This document shows, piece by piece, positions 43,898 to 63,078 of a stretch of 64,000 nt of DNA. Numbering within the stretch: position 1 is the first letter of the stretch; each line of letters begins with the position of its first letter. Below the pieces are notes generated by a model. That model was given only the letters and a program-made list of their open reading frames with translations. It searched no databases and had not been told where the DNA came from. Both the position numbers and the translations under genes were made by a program. Source of the DNA: Patellaria atrata CBS 101060 (lineage: Eukaryota; Ascomycota; Dothideomycetes; Patellariales; Patellariaceae); NCBI GenBank assembly GCA_010093705.1, contig MU006090.1, positions 190,056 to 254,055 of the forward strand, read 5' to 3'.

Positions 43898-45217
43898 CTA
43901 AGAAGCCACCCCAAAGCGTTCCAAATGGATCCTATCAGCACCAGCGCCATAGCTCTGCAGCTTCTCCTTCATGCCCTCCATGAAAGCAAGAGGTCCACAG
44001 ATGAAGTACTCGGTCTTGTTATCCTCAACAAAAAGATCCTCCTCCTTATCCAGCCTATCCAAATCCAAATGTCCCTCCAAAATCCGCGTCTTGACATTAT
44101 CATTCTTCTCCCCTACACCTCTCACATGCTGCTCGAACGCTCTAACCTCCGAATTCCTAGCTGTATGAATCCAGCTAATCTTCCTCTTCGTCCCCCTCTC
44201 AACCAACGTATTCAGGATACTCAGTAGCGGCGTCAGTCCCACGCCAGCACCCAGCAGCACAAGCGGCGCATCGGTCTCGAGCGTCGGATCCACGAAGAAC
44301 TCTCCAAACGGATGCGTGACACCGACGACATCGCCCTCGTTCTTCGTATCGTGCAGGACATTGCTCACGTAGGCCGGATGCCTCGCCGCCTCGGGGGACT
44401 GGACATCCGGCACGCCATCCTCCCTCTTGACGCTGATCCTGAAATGCTCCCTCCGCGGCGCATCGCTAAGACTGTACTGCCTGCTCTGCCTGTAGCCGAG
44501 TGCGGGGACGTCCATCTCGACGCTGATGTACTGGCCCGGGTGGAACGACGGCAGCGGCTCGCCGTCCACAGGCTCGAGGTAGAAGCTCGTGACGTCCCTG
44601 GACTCCCTGACCTTCCTCGCGATGCGGAAGTCGCGCCAGCCCTTCCATTTCCCCGCCGTGCCGTACAGCTTCGCCTCGGCGTCGATCATGATGTCCGCGA
44701 GTTGCCAGTACGCCGCTGCCCAGGCGTCGTGGATCTCCGGGGTCACCGCGTCCCCGAGGATGGTGGACATGCTCTCCAGCAGGTACTTCCCCACGATGGC
44801 GTACTGGGCGGGCTGGATGTCGAGGCTGGCGTGCTTGTTGCAGATCACGGCGACGGCGGGTCCGAGGGCGCCGAGGTCGCTGATGTTATCTGCGTATGCG
44901 TACAGTGCGGCGGCGAGCGCGAGCGGTTGGTGGGAATTCGCTTGCGAAGAGTGGTTGAAGACACGGCGTAAGGAGGGATGGGCGGTGAGCATGTTGTTGT
45001 AGAAGTTGCGTGTGATGGGGACACCATGTTCAGCGAGAACAGGGACGGTCGACTTGATGATTTTGGCTTGTTCCGGGGTTAGAGGACCGGGCTTGGGGTT
45101 AGGGGTAGGGGGAAGGGGTTGTTCGACGAGCTTTGGAGTGGTTGCCATGCTGGAAGTGGAAGTCTTTGTTCCGAAGATGGAGGATTTGGCTTTCTGTAGA
45201 CTGATGATTGAAGACAT
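43898..45217 (-). CDS. Flavohemoglobin (nitric oxide dioxygenase)
   Basis: Oxidises nitric oxide to nitrate with O2 and NADPH. An ATG lies at 45286, but a TATA-like box (45261-45270) falls inside that extension, so I place the start at 45217 (MSSIISLQKAKSS; 439 residues). The globin domain has the B10 Tyr (RNFYNNML) and the proximal His (NKHASLDIQPAQY). The FAD part has RQYSLSDAP, the NAD part GAGVGLTPLLSIL, and the C-terminus YFICGPLAFMEG. The first 23 residues are Ser/Thr/Lys-rich without acids, which could be a mitochondrial presequence; a second Met at 45148 (MATTPKLVE) would give a form without it. Single exon. Its partner is unknown. Confidence 0.93.
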   Translation of the reverse strand: MSSIISLQKAKSSIFGTKTSTSSMATTPKLVEQPLPPTPNPKPGPLTPEQAKIIKSTVPVLAEHGVPITRNFYNNMLTAHPSLRRVFNHSSQANSHQPLALAAALYAYADNISDLGALGPAVAVICNKHASLDIQPAQYAIVGKYLLESMSTILGDAVTPEIHDAWAAAYWQLADIMIDAEAKLYGTAGKWKGWRDFRIARKVRESRDVTSFYLEPVDGEPLPSFHPGQYISVEMDVPALGYRQSRQYSLSDAPRREHFRISVKREDGVPDVQSPEAARHPAYVSNVLHDTKNEGDVVGVTHPFGEFFVDPTLETDAPLVLLGAGVGLTPLLSILNTLVERGTKRKISWIHTARNSEVRAFEQHVRGVGEKNDNVKTRILEGHLDLDRLDKEEDLFVEDNKTEYFICGPLAFMEGMKEKLQSYGAGADRIHLERFGVAS

Positions 45218-45260
45218 TGATGACTGGCAGGGAGGGACTAATAGGTAGAAGGCGCTGCTA

Positions 45261-45270
45261 TTTTTATATA
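45261..45270 (-). promoter_or_regulatory. TATA-like box of flavohemoglobin gene
   Basis: TATATAAAAA on the minus strand, 44-53 bases upstream of the ATG at 45217. The distance fits a start of transcription 25-40 bases downstream and favours that ATG over the one at 45286. Confidence 0.5.
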
Positions 45271-48200
45271 CTCCATAATAAGGCAAGAGTTTTCAATCTC
45301 GTCGCTACCATTTCACTCCAAGGCAGCTTGATCACTACGACTCCGCGGATTTCCCACTTCTCGAACCAGAAAGCACTCATTTCTCATACCTGCTTCACGT
45401 CAGTTCTGCTGAGCGCGTTTGTCACAGAAAGCTCAGTACGGCATGCGTATAAGCAAAGATACGGACGCCATCGGAACCGAACTGGTCTGCAATATTACAG
45501 CACGATGTCCCCCCTCTGGCGTTATTTACTCACCAATCCCAACCCCGCTCTTGGATGAAGTAATGGTGTCCCATCTCGTTTACGGTACTAATACAGTACC
45601 TATCGAGCGACGCATTAGCAGACCCAGTCTTCGCTATTTTGACGTCCAGAACGTCTGAAAACCAATCAAAGCAGGACTAATATAATCACTCCGTCTTTTC
45701 CTCTTCAGCACGCTCGACTCCAGAAAAAATGTACGTAAGTAACTACTCATTGTGGTGTGACACTCAGTCGTGGTAAAGAAAATATTTTTGGTGGTTGTCT
45801 AGGCGGAAAAACTTGATATCTGGAAGCATCTCCGCGGCAAAACCGGGAGGAAAGAATGGTTCTGACTGAACAGTTGCACGATACGGTACTTTATTATTGT
45901 GTTCTTCTTGTTTGCGCGCATCAGCATTATGGATAGCCTTACGAACGTAAATGGAAGACCGTCTCACGAGTACGAGACGTCGTTGTACGGATTAGAGAGC
46001 ATTACCTTAAGGTTAAGGTTGCCTTTGTGGCGGAAGTGGCGCGACGGGGAAGGCTTCACACATCAACTTGTCCTTGCGGGACAAAGAACTTCGGCCTGAT
46101 ATCGCCTGACAACGTCGATCTTTCTCCCAAGGACCACTCTCGAACCATCTTACCCAATATCTTCCGCTCGATCAGAAACTAAGATTTGTATCTAGTAGCG
46201 ACTAGAAGTGGAACTATGGCACGTAGTCTATGGTTAACGAAGCATCAATGGCTTGGATAAACCGAGTGTAGACCCAAAGAGTTGTTTTTTAAAGTCATTT
46301 CTTGCCCGAAATGATACTACACAAATATACTCGATGTTCATTTTGCAGAGATTTTACTGACATATCTGAAGGGACTTAGAAAGGTTGAAGTGCGATCCAG
46401 TGTTGATAATCTTCAATCCCGTTCTCGTCCTCTCAGTATGGAGATCATGATAGTTCTTCTCGTGAGCAGGATCTAGGATTGATCATTGATCATTGATTCA
46501 CAGGCTTCCTACCCTTTCAAGCGGAAGATTTACTTTGTCGGCGCAAATATAAAACAGTCATATGGTATATGTCAAGACAGACTGTGTCAGAAGGTAGAAT
46601 TCACCAAGTGCGTAAAGCCCTAAACGGTCTTTGAAGGTTTTTCAACTTTCCCTTATCCACACATAGATAATCTTTCTGAGCATATATTCCCTTGGATGGT
46701 ATGGTTCATTCGTTATCCATGCCGCGGATTTGGGCTTCAGAGTGCAATTGTTGCTCTAAACTTGTGCAGAGCACTCCTTTTGGTGCATTTCTCTGTATAG
46801 AAGTATCATTTAATGGCTGGTAGCCAAATTTAAGATCGACTTCTTTTGGATCACGCTTATTGAAGAGCAACAAAAGGCCAAACTTCCCCACTTTCCAAGT
46901 TCTGATTATAGACCACTATAGGGCCACCAACGCAGAGTATCTACGGCCCCTTATTCCCGCGGGCTGTGGTGTTCCTGCATCCGAAATCATTGACGGTACC
47001 CGCGAGGCTGAATGGGATCTTAGTAGATCGATATCCGGCATGGCGCCAGGGGATCCACCTGGGCCTGGCTCCGGTGTGGGGCTGCTGCGGAGTGGTCTTT
47101 GTCCGGTACACGGACTGCGGACGGGTCAGAGGGGTAGTAGGTGACACGAGGAGAGCTTGAGGGGAAGAGACTGAAATTTAGATGAGACAAAGCAGGAAGA
47201 ATAGAAATGTAGCAAATGAAGGGAATAAAAAGTTACTTTCCAAAGAAAGAGTGTGCAACTGTGTTCGAACAGTTGGCATGCAGACGACAAGCAAGAGACG
47301 CAGAAAGGCGGCTTCCTGGAGGATTGTCGAACTCAGATTTGGCTGTGCCCAATGCAGGGGAAATATAAGATGCATCCTGATGAGATCCTTTGGAAATTTC
47401 GTGCATAAAAATGATGGACTGAGGACCATCCAACTCCTCTGTCTTGGAAGTTTACAGTTAACGCTGTAGTGCCTGATAGATATCCCTATCCTGATTTGGG
47501 TACCATGCACCATACTTTAATTGTCCGCTGTATAACGGCCTTTATAGAGCTGTAGCTTTTTAATCGCACACTGGGCTAGAAGCTTTGTCTCGCTCGCCTC
47601 GCTTCTTAGCATGGGAGGTTCATGTCCAGGCACAAAGTGATCATGGGACTTTTGACTTTTGCCAGAAGCTTTGAACAGAGTACTCACCAGAGCGACATAC
47701 CTACCGTGTAACCTCCAAATATTGCTGGAATGAATTGAGAGGTCTTGCGGAAACGATCTGATCCATGTACGAGATCGCATCACTCGTTTTCGAGGTCTGA
47801 CCGAAACGCCCAATGATGCTTAACGGAGACCGACTGTACATACAGTAGTTCCGTGACCGATCATACCGATAATCAATTGATGCCAGGTACTGTATCTTTT
47901 GTTTGGGATTAGCGCCGGAGGTTGAATTCTTAAATAGCAAATTTTGAGTTCCGTAGAACAGAGGAGGATGAATTGTTCCTTTAACGTTTTTGTTTCCATC
48001 GGAGTCCAAGTATTACCCCGTAAACTCATCGATGCCTTATTGAAGAAGAACTACTGGTGGTGCTACATGCTGGCTCCGAGGTATGAAGTGAATGGTATAG
48101 ACGCCTATCTCTTTGGCGAGAGAGCAAAGATCGTGAAGTGTCTTCAGTCTTTCCGGGATCGCGATCTAACCCCTTGTCCGTAGCCGGTCGTTCCAGTTGC

Positions 48201-51200
48201 CGGGCGCCATGGAGATGCAATGCGGACTGCTGAGATAATTTGAAGTCATTGCATGTTCCTCTGCAAGAGAGCCATCTGGAGCAGGGAGTGATAGTGCTGC
48301 GATGGTTCTAGAGTTTGGGCATTGCTGGACCAAGGGGTCAGACAATATGAAAGACCGGAGGTTGAACCAGAATGACAAGCGCCCCGAAAACAGCAATATT
48401 CTGGAAATTTGATGGAAGGCCGGGAGGTGTGGGGGCCGGTATGAGGTCGATGTCGGGTTTCCAATCAAAACCGAGATGGATGAATGATGAATGCACGAGG
48501 CTCGCACATGACAACATTTACGAACCGACACACGGATCGCAATGTGCTCCGTTAACTTTAGCAAAGTCAGCAAAAGCAAAAGCGTCGAAGTCGTGTTTCT
48601 AACCTTCCTAATGCGTTTGTAGATTGATGATGAGACATTGTTGCTAATAGGATGCGAAGCCTACGTCTAACTCTTAACGATAGAGAGATCTTGGAAGGAG
48701 GATTCTACAGTTGCTTCGTGGTTTGTGGAGTTTGACATTCTGTTGGCTCCCCAGTCTCTATGCCCCTTGCTCTTTCAAGATTGACCAATTGACCGAATGA
48801 TTGGCCCAGCTCCTTGCTGTGTGTAGTTGGTGGAGGATGTCTAGAGTCATAGAACTGCATAAACTATTATGATTAGGGAGTGTATATAATCCGGGATGAA
48901 GTAAAGATTGGACTGATTTCGTGCCTCCTAAATTTCGAAAGCGCATAAAGCTCCCAGGTAAAAACGTTGATAAGTTCTTGGTGGTGTAGCGAATTTACAG
49001 GGCAGATCCATAGTGTGCGCATTGATATCTTGTCCTGCGTCAAAATCGTAGTGAAAAGCACGGACAGATCTCATAGAAGCTGCGTGGAAGGTGTGGAAGT
49101 ATTTCTAGAAGGCGACAAGGCGTTAGAGTTTTGCTGGCTGCAGAGTCCACATCTTGCTTTGAGGTTTTAAGAGCACAAATTGATCACGAGCTTACTCCAT
49201 GTTTCCGCACTGGGTTTCGTGCTCACTCCCTAGCCTTCATCTGTGGAACAGGGCGGTTGAGGCTTTGCTTCTGGTGGTCCATGACTTTTCATCTCGTTGC
49301 TGTTGGCATGTTACGAGTCGTCATTTCAATGGAAGCGATAGAGACCAGATACTTTCTTATCGCCTAATTTTCTGTCAGACAACCCGTTTCCGCGTCGACG
49401 CGCTTGATTTCTGCTGAGTTGACAGCTCCCTCTGTGATCTGTCCACGATGAAGCCCTGCCCTCCTTTGTTTAACGATATGAAGATCCCCACGTTGCTGCC
49501 ACGAGCTTACAGACCACAAAGCACTTTAGAATCTATGATCAACGGCCAGCAAAAACGTCATACTGGAGTATACTGACAACATGTTACGTTAGAACTAAGG
49601 TACTCAGTTCAGTCCCCTTCCAAGCGGCTCATCGTTCCTTCTGCCGCTGAACAGTTTCGGCTTTACCCACACCTTTCTATGTGTTGCAAAGAATAATGAC
49701 TGCCCAAGGGTCTGTTCGTTTAGCAGATACTCGACGATAGATGAACAATGTACAAGTATGCATGATCTGGTCCTCTTTGGGTAGCTGCCGAAATGATCCA
49801 TATGCTCCCGCAGGCATGAGCCTAATAGCAACTAGTTCCAGCACCCACCACCCGTCTTTTTGCTTGATGTCATACACTCATGATCGGTTTGGCTCTGCCT
49901 TTCTCTCTCTACTTGTGGCTGCTTGAGGGATTATCCTGAAACTTAGCCTGCCGTCTGCTTCAACGAGTAATTGGATCGTCGTAGTGCGTGGATGGAACCT
50001 GTCATACCGTCATCTGAATTCAGCGATCATCCTCTGGAGACTGGAAACCGTCGCTGAAATGACAACTTCGATAATAAAGCTTTGTAGTTTGTATCTGTAA
50101 GTGGTTGACTCTTCGTTAGGCTAATGATATTGATTAAAGGGACGAAACTTCTGTTACTTTCCTCCGATGCTACGCGAGAATAGCCCCTGGCTTACCGATC
50201 CCTGAAAATCGACGATGCTTTGACGCTCCCCCTAACGGGTCGAATTGAAGCTGTCCAGGGCTGACCTTCGAGAAATTCTGTTGCAGCAGCTCGTCTGCAT
50301 CAGGACAGCAGGCGGCCAATGCACCCACACCAGGAACCACGCTTGGCCTTGTCGGTGCCTTGTGGAGATCACATCAGGAGCCCTTCTAGCGTTCTTCCAT
50401 ACAGTGGTCAGTGCTGGAGTACGGGAGCTTCTAACTTCAAGATACCCTACTTCAGAATATGCAGAACAAGATATGTCCCTGTAGGCGAGGCAAGCCAGAT
50501 AAGAACTTTGAGATGTGACTCGATTGTCTAGCCTGTGATGCTACTGACATAACTCTTTTGCTCAAGGGAGTTTTGTATATCTGATCGTTCTTGGACGTCA
50601 GAAACAGACATGGTCTTCTATCTCATGCAATTTGGGTTAACAAGCCGTCCCTTTTCTTGGGGAAATAAGCCTCGAGTATGGCCGCATGATTGCTTGAGCA
50701 GAAACATCGTCACCTCTAGGCACACGTCCTAAAAAGCAGGGACATTGGGTATAGGGAGACTGGCGCAGCCAGGGTGATCCATCCCGCTCGATGGCATTGT
50801 TTCTTTTGAGCAAAGTACAATCTCAAGTTTGATGTTGCGTAGCAGGCGTAAACAGCAATGATTCACACTGATAAATGTGATAATCCCCGTCTTGCATACC
50901 GTGTTGTGACAATTTTTGGCGACCTACAGTTACACACACACACAACCACGTTCCACATCCTGATCTTACGAAGAGCAGGGTGACGCTGGATCCTTCACGT
51001 CGAGCACATTGCATATCCTCAACCTCTGACATTCTCCCAAAGGCTTCAACGATAACAATCCTCAACGAAAACATCTGCAGGCACACTGTGAGAGCTGCAA
51101 TATTGGGTTGATACTCTTTTTTGGGACCGAAAGATACCAGCTTAGTACAGGCTGTCTTTCACGCCTAAAGTTGTAAAAGAACGTACTAGTACTGCAGGAC

Positions 51201-52999
51201 CTTGGTTGTTAGGTACGTAATTCATATCCCAACAGAACGATTACCCTAGAATCCATTGTATGATGCTATACGGCTAGATGGATCCGTTGTAGTGTTGATT
51301 AAGGGGATCGCAGTTCTCTCATCGACTACGACGAGGCCGTCTCACAGTCCTCACCCCTTCTTTTCTCCTCAGGGTTGTCTGAGACTGTTACCTTAGCCAA
51401 TGTGATGACTATTAAGGCGTACTGTACATAGCTGACGACTACTCAGATGAGAATACTCCACCGACAGAACTGGATCCCGAGAAGAAGTTATATTACAAAG
51501 AGCCTTATATCTAGGAAGCAACAATTGCAAAGTCCTAAACAACTGCAATCCTGGTCACGGTAGCTGAGCCGGAGAAGTGTCATACATCTTTTCAGTTCGT
51601 GGTGTGCAGATATTGCAGAAGTGAGGCATAATCGATTAACCGTAAGAAAGCTTAAATTGATACTTGAAGTGAAGAAGAGGAGAGGGTAACACAGGAGCGA
51701 CAGGCTCGAGGTTATTGACGGTCTCCCAGTTAACGCAGGAACGAGAGCGTGAACGGCTTCTGGATAACGCAGGTGTGAAGGTGAAACAAATCTTCTTACG
51801 ATATTCCGGATACTTGGGAGAGCCGTTGAAGGTCAGCTAGCCATTCCGACTCTTATAGGTCGGGTCATCTTATGCAGGAGGAGTTGCAGGCCTTCAACAC
51901 ATCAGACAAGAATAAGCAGCTGGTGGCACGACTGCTATTTTCCCATCGCATCTGCATATCCCTGGGTTCGGGGTAAAACGACATTCGCGGTCAATCGAGT
52001 TGGGCCATCTGTCTTAATTCTTAAAAGAGAGCCCTTGTGCGTGGAAGGGTTAAGCTACGGCACGGCGAGTTTTCATTTGGTGGAAACGTCGGCGGTGTTG
52101 GTCATCGCGGTCATCATCGCCTCGTCTTCCTTCATAAAGGATTGGCCTTGGCGCAGCCATTGGCAGCCACCGCCTAACTCCGCCCAAAACCGACTAGCGC
52201 CCAAACAAGCCTGTCCTCTACCTTTCAACACGCGCTTTTTCCCCCAAGTACTTTTAACAACCCAACTCAAAAGATCAAGAAGCACGAGAGAGAAGGCCAT
52301 ATTATCCACTTTGTCTTCTCCACAAGTTCCGTGCGTCTATTGTCATTCCGCTACATCTTCACGTAAGTCAATCTCCCTTCCGTTGTTTTTCCTATATACC
52401 CTGGTTCTCCTACGCTTCTACTCGCTGCTGTCTTGCGAAGTTGTTGTCAGTACCCAAGTCTGCAAACCCCCCAGGCGCCCTCTCCTATTTTTTCTCTCGC
52501 CCGAATGGGTCTCATGATTCACGAAAACAAACCACCCGCGATCATCAAAACATCAAAACATTACAATGTGTACTATCATTGTCGAGTCGATTTGACATGC
52601 TGATAGATCTTGATGAAATAGTGTCTCCTTCAGCATTGACCTGCTCGCGGCCCGACCCTCTATTTTGACAGACAGCCCTTCGGACGGACCATCAGTCAGT
52701 CTCGAGACGTTACGATACAAAGCTGTGGTGTGGTCGTTCATCGGATCGTTCACCAGCACGATCGGTGTTTGAAGAGGCATCGTTATCACGTTCAAGTGAG
52801 GAATCCTCATCGTCTCGTCACGGGCAAAGCGTATGCAATCCCCAATACCAGAGGGACCACACGTAGCCAGTGGCAGCCATAACAGTGGTGCGCACTTTTC
52901 CTCCCAAATCTCTGGGTTCATTTCAGCTTTGCCTGCAATCCCCTTCAAGTCCTCAACCCCCCCAACGGACTCTTTTCGCACTCTTCAGGCGTTTGGAAA
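45271..52999. other. Long gene-free region
   Basis: About 7.7 kb with only short ORFs on both strands and no recognised protein motif or joined exons. A CA microsatellite lies near 50930-50946. The last 1 kb (52.0-53.0) holds the promoter and leader of the C2H2 gene: a CCAAT-type ATTGG at about 52160, CT-rich DNA, and a GTAAGT at about 52360 that could start a leader intron ending at the TTCAG at about 52988. Confidence 0.5.
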
Positions 53000-60628
<7,629 letters not shown>

Positions 60629-61024
60629 GGATGGTCGGGTGGAATAAAAGTTCTGTAGGGCCAGGATTGATCTGTTGATGATATTGGGAATTATATAAAA
60701 AGGCTAAAAGTTTCCATTACATTCGGTGCGTAAAAAGATAGATTAGAGCGCTAAAGCTCTAGAATTGGGAGACGTAACTTTGAACACGATATCTCACATC
60801 TAAGTCTTGGCTATGTTACATACCTATGCTTGAGGATACGGATGTGTAGGTTTTGATCCTGAGATTTTTCAGTAATAGGATAACGGTGTAGCTCGCGATT
60901 GGATAGGACTTTGAGGAAGTAAAGTAGCTGTACAGTCACGATCCTTACATTTCTGCTACTTTCACTGTATGATTACATTCAACTCTATCCCCTATTGCTT
61001 GTATGAGCAGCTGGGTCCAACGTC
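60629..61024. other. Gene-free spacer between convergent genes
   Basis: 396 bases between the AROM stop and the F-box protein stop; A/T-rich. Nothing else seen. Confidence 0.6.
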
Positions 61025-62415
61025 TCAAGCCTCGGAGCCCGAAGAGCTCACGCTCGCCGGCCTTCCCTTGCCACCGTCCTCGAGGTCCATCTTACTAGGG
61101 ACGACCCGCTGACACCACCCGCACCAACTCCTCAACCTGCCCTCCTTCTCCCTCCCCAAGCTCTTCCCCTTCTCATCCTCGTAGATCTTCACGACCGCAC
61201 CGACTCTGACCCTCTTCTTCACCTTCCGCTTGACCTTCCCACCGATGCCCTCAATCTCCTGTATGAAATAGCTCCCGCCAGCCCAGCGGGCGCCCTTGAC
61301 CGACTCGGGACCTTGGACCTCCAGCTCGAAGTCCGAGGCGGAAATCTCGATCTCGTGCTCGACTTCCTTGGCTGCGAGACAGGAGGCGCCGCGGCCGCAT
61401 TCGACGCCCTCGTTACCTTCGCCTATGCCAGTCCCGAGCCCGCCGTGGTGCTGCGTGTAGCAGATGCGCCAGTTCCAGCCGCGCGAATACGTCGTGTCGG
61501 CCGAGCGCAGCGAGCTCCCGCACGTCTGGCACAACCAGGTCAAGTCGGGACACGAGCATGGCGTGCGCGCGAACGCGGGCGAGGTAAACGATGGTGGATC
61601 AATGAGACTATCCAAGCTTTGTCCCCGCTCATTGACATCCGCATCAAAAGCGGAATGAGCGTGCTCGAGGTCGAGTGGCTGAACCATCAACGAAGCGAGC
61701 GGAGCGCGCACACACGTGCGACAGAGGCGGCGATGGCGCTCTTTCAGATGGGCCGGCGCGGGCGGCTTAGCCGTGCAATTCTGTCTCTGTATGTCAGATG
61801 GCTGCGAAAGGCTATTACAGTGATATGGTGCTGAGAGCCGCGCTTTGTAGTTGCGCAAGCAAGGTTCAGCGTACTCGACAGACTATCTTCCCACATCTCC
61901 TACACTCTCCAACCATGTCTCGGGCGCATTTGCCAACTTTCCCGCTGCTGAGGCGCGTGTTGAGCCCGTTGCCGCTGTGGTTGTGCCATGCATCTCGCGC
62001 GTCGAGTAGACGGGAGGCGAGGAGCTGATTGCGGTCGAGTGCCTCGTTCGAGCAGCGGAGCGAGGAGGCTATCAGCTGCCTTCGGTACTGGAGGAGGTTG
62101 ACGCGAAACTGGCGACAGGTTCGCGAGAGATCGTGCAGCGAGTTCAGGTCGAGGAGAGACGCGAGCTGGGAGACGATACTAGAGACCGAAGATCAGACTC
62201 GAGAGCAAATCAGCTCTAGGGTTAACTCACGGGTAACAGCTCAAAGCAGCGGAAAAGCCATTGATGTTTGGATTAGGTCTGTCCTCTTCTTCCTGCTCGA
62301 ACTTAGGAGCAACAGCACCAGACCGCAGAGGGAGCTTGTGGTGGTCAAGGAAGTTGTATTGGCCATCGCGGTGAGGATCCAGGACGTCCTCATCGAGATC
62401 GAGCAGTACGACCAT
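61025..62415 (-). CDS. F-box protein with Cys-rich C-terminal half
   Basis: Three exons (62231-62415, 61875-62178, 61025-61780) join in frame to 414 residues. The first 62 residues are acidic and Pro-rich. The F-box-like part follows at about 62-100: YPIVSQLASLLDLNSLHDLS then RTCRQFRVNLLQYRRQL. The second intron splits a motif that reads CRRCGKIVCRNCTAKPP, then LCRTC, after splicing: Cys pairs suggesting a zinc-bound finger. Later come CSCPDLTWLCQTCGSSLRS, SRGWNWRICYTQHHGGLGTG and CGRGASCLAAKEVEHEI, a block that looks conserved in fungi. The C-terminal part is basic with a last Cys pair (SWCGWCQRVV). It is probably an SCF-type adaptor; target unknown. The plus-strand ORF at 61313-61834 is a shadow. 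Confidence 0.75.
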
Positions 62416-63078
62416 TCTTTGGGAAAGAAGAGAAGACCAGCCTCATCGAAGCCCGTAAGCTTTGGGATGATCGATGATCGTCGGTTATAGAGGAGGGGAC
62501 AGAAAGGAAAACGGCGGGGGCTGTTGTTCTGTGAGGGGGCCCTTTGGGTCTTGACAGCTTGACCATTGCCACATCATTGGTGTACAGAACTTGTTGGTAG
62601 TTTTGCCCCGCTGTATCTATACGTCAACCGTGCTCTCTACATTGATGCAACCCCTGAATTCCATGTCTTCTTCAATAATCTATTATTGCAAGACTCTGAC
62701 ATAGGATTGTTGATAAAGCTATAGAAAAACTCAAGCATATCTGCTCCTGCTGGTTCAATAGATAAGCACAGTAAGTCTCCCCTTTCCATAGAGAGGTCAA
62801 AAGTATGGGATAAGGGGTAGACCTGGAGCAAGGTAAATTCTGAAATTGACCATGAATACGGTATGTGACTTACTGTACGCCTCTAATTCTATGACACCTC
62901 TCAGATTGTAGCTATCGGCCAGTGGGATTTCGTACAAAGACAAATTCGACATTTTGTCGTCAACGTAACAGCAAGTGCATAATGATCGAGTAGTCTCAAG
63001 CGTGAAGAGGAGCAAAGGTGTATTGATCATGAGCATTCCCTGCTATCAAGCGGAAGCTCTTGCTCAAGGCCCATTTCC
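62416..63078. other. Gene-free spacer
   Basis: Upstream of the F-box gene and downstream of the EngB gene. No supportable gene. Confidence 0.55.

Noticed and set aside
44312-44971. 219-codon plus-strand frame
   Set aside because: Antisense shadow of the flavohemoglobin; no motif.
46860-47144. Gly/Pro/Arg-rich 94-codon frame with similar-sized antisense frame
   Set aside because: Low-information composition, both strands equally open, no motif.
52035-52517. 160-codon frame with hydrophobic stretches
   Set aside because: Lies in the promoter/leader region of the C2H2 gene, CT-rich, and lacks any protein-like pattern.
61313-61834. 173-codon plus-strand frame
   Set aside because: Antisense to the F-box protein and runs across its second intron; no motif.
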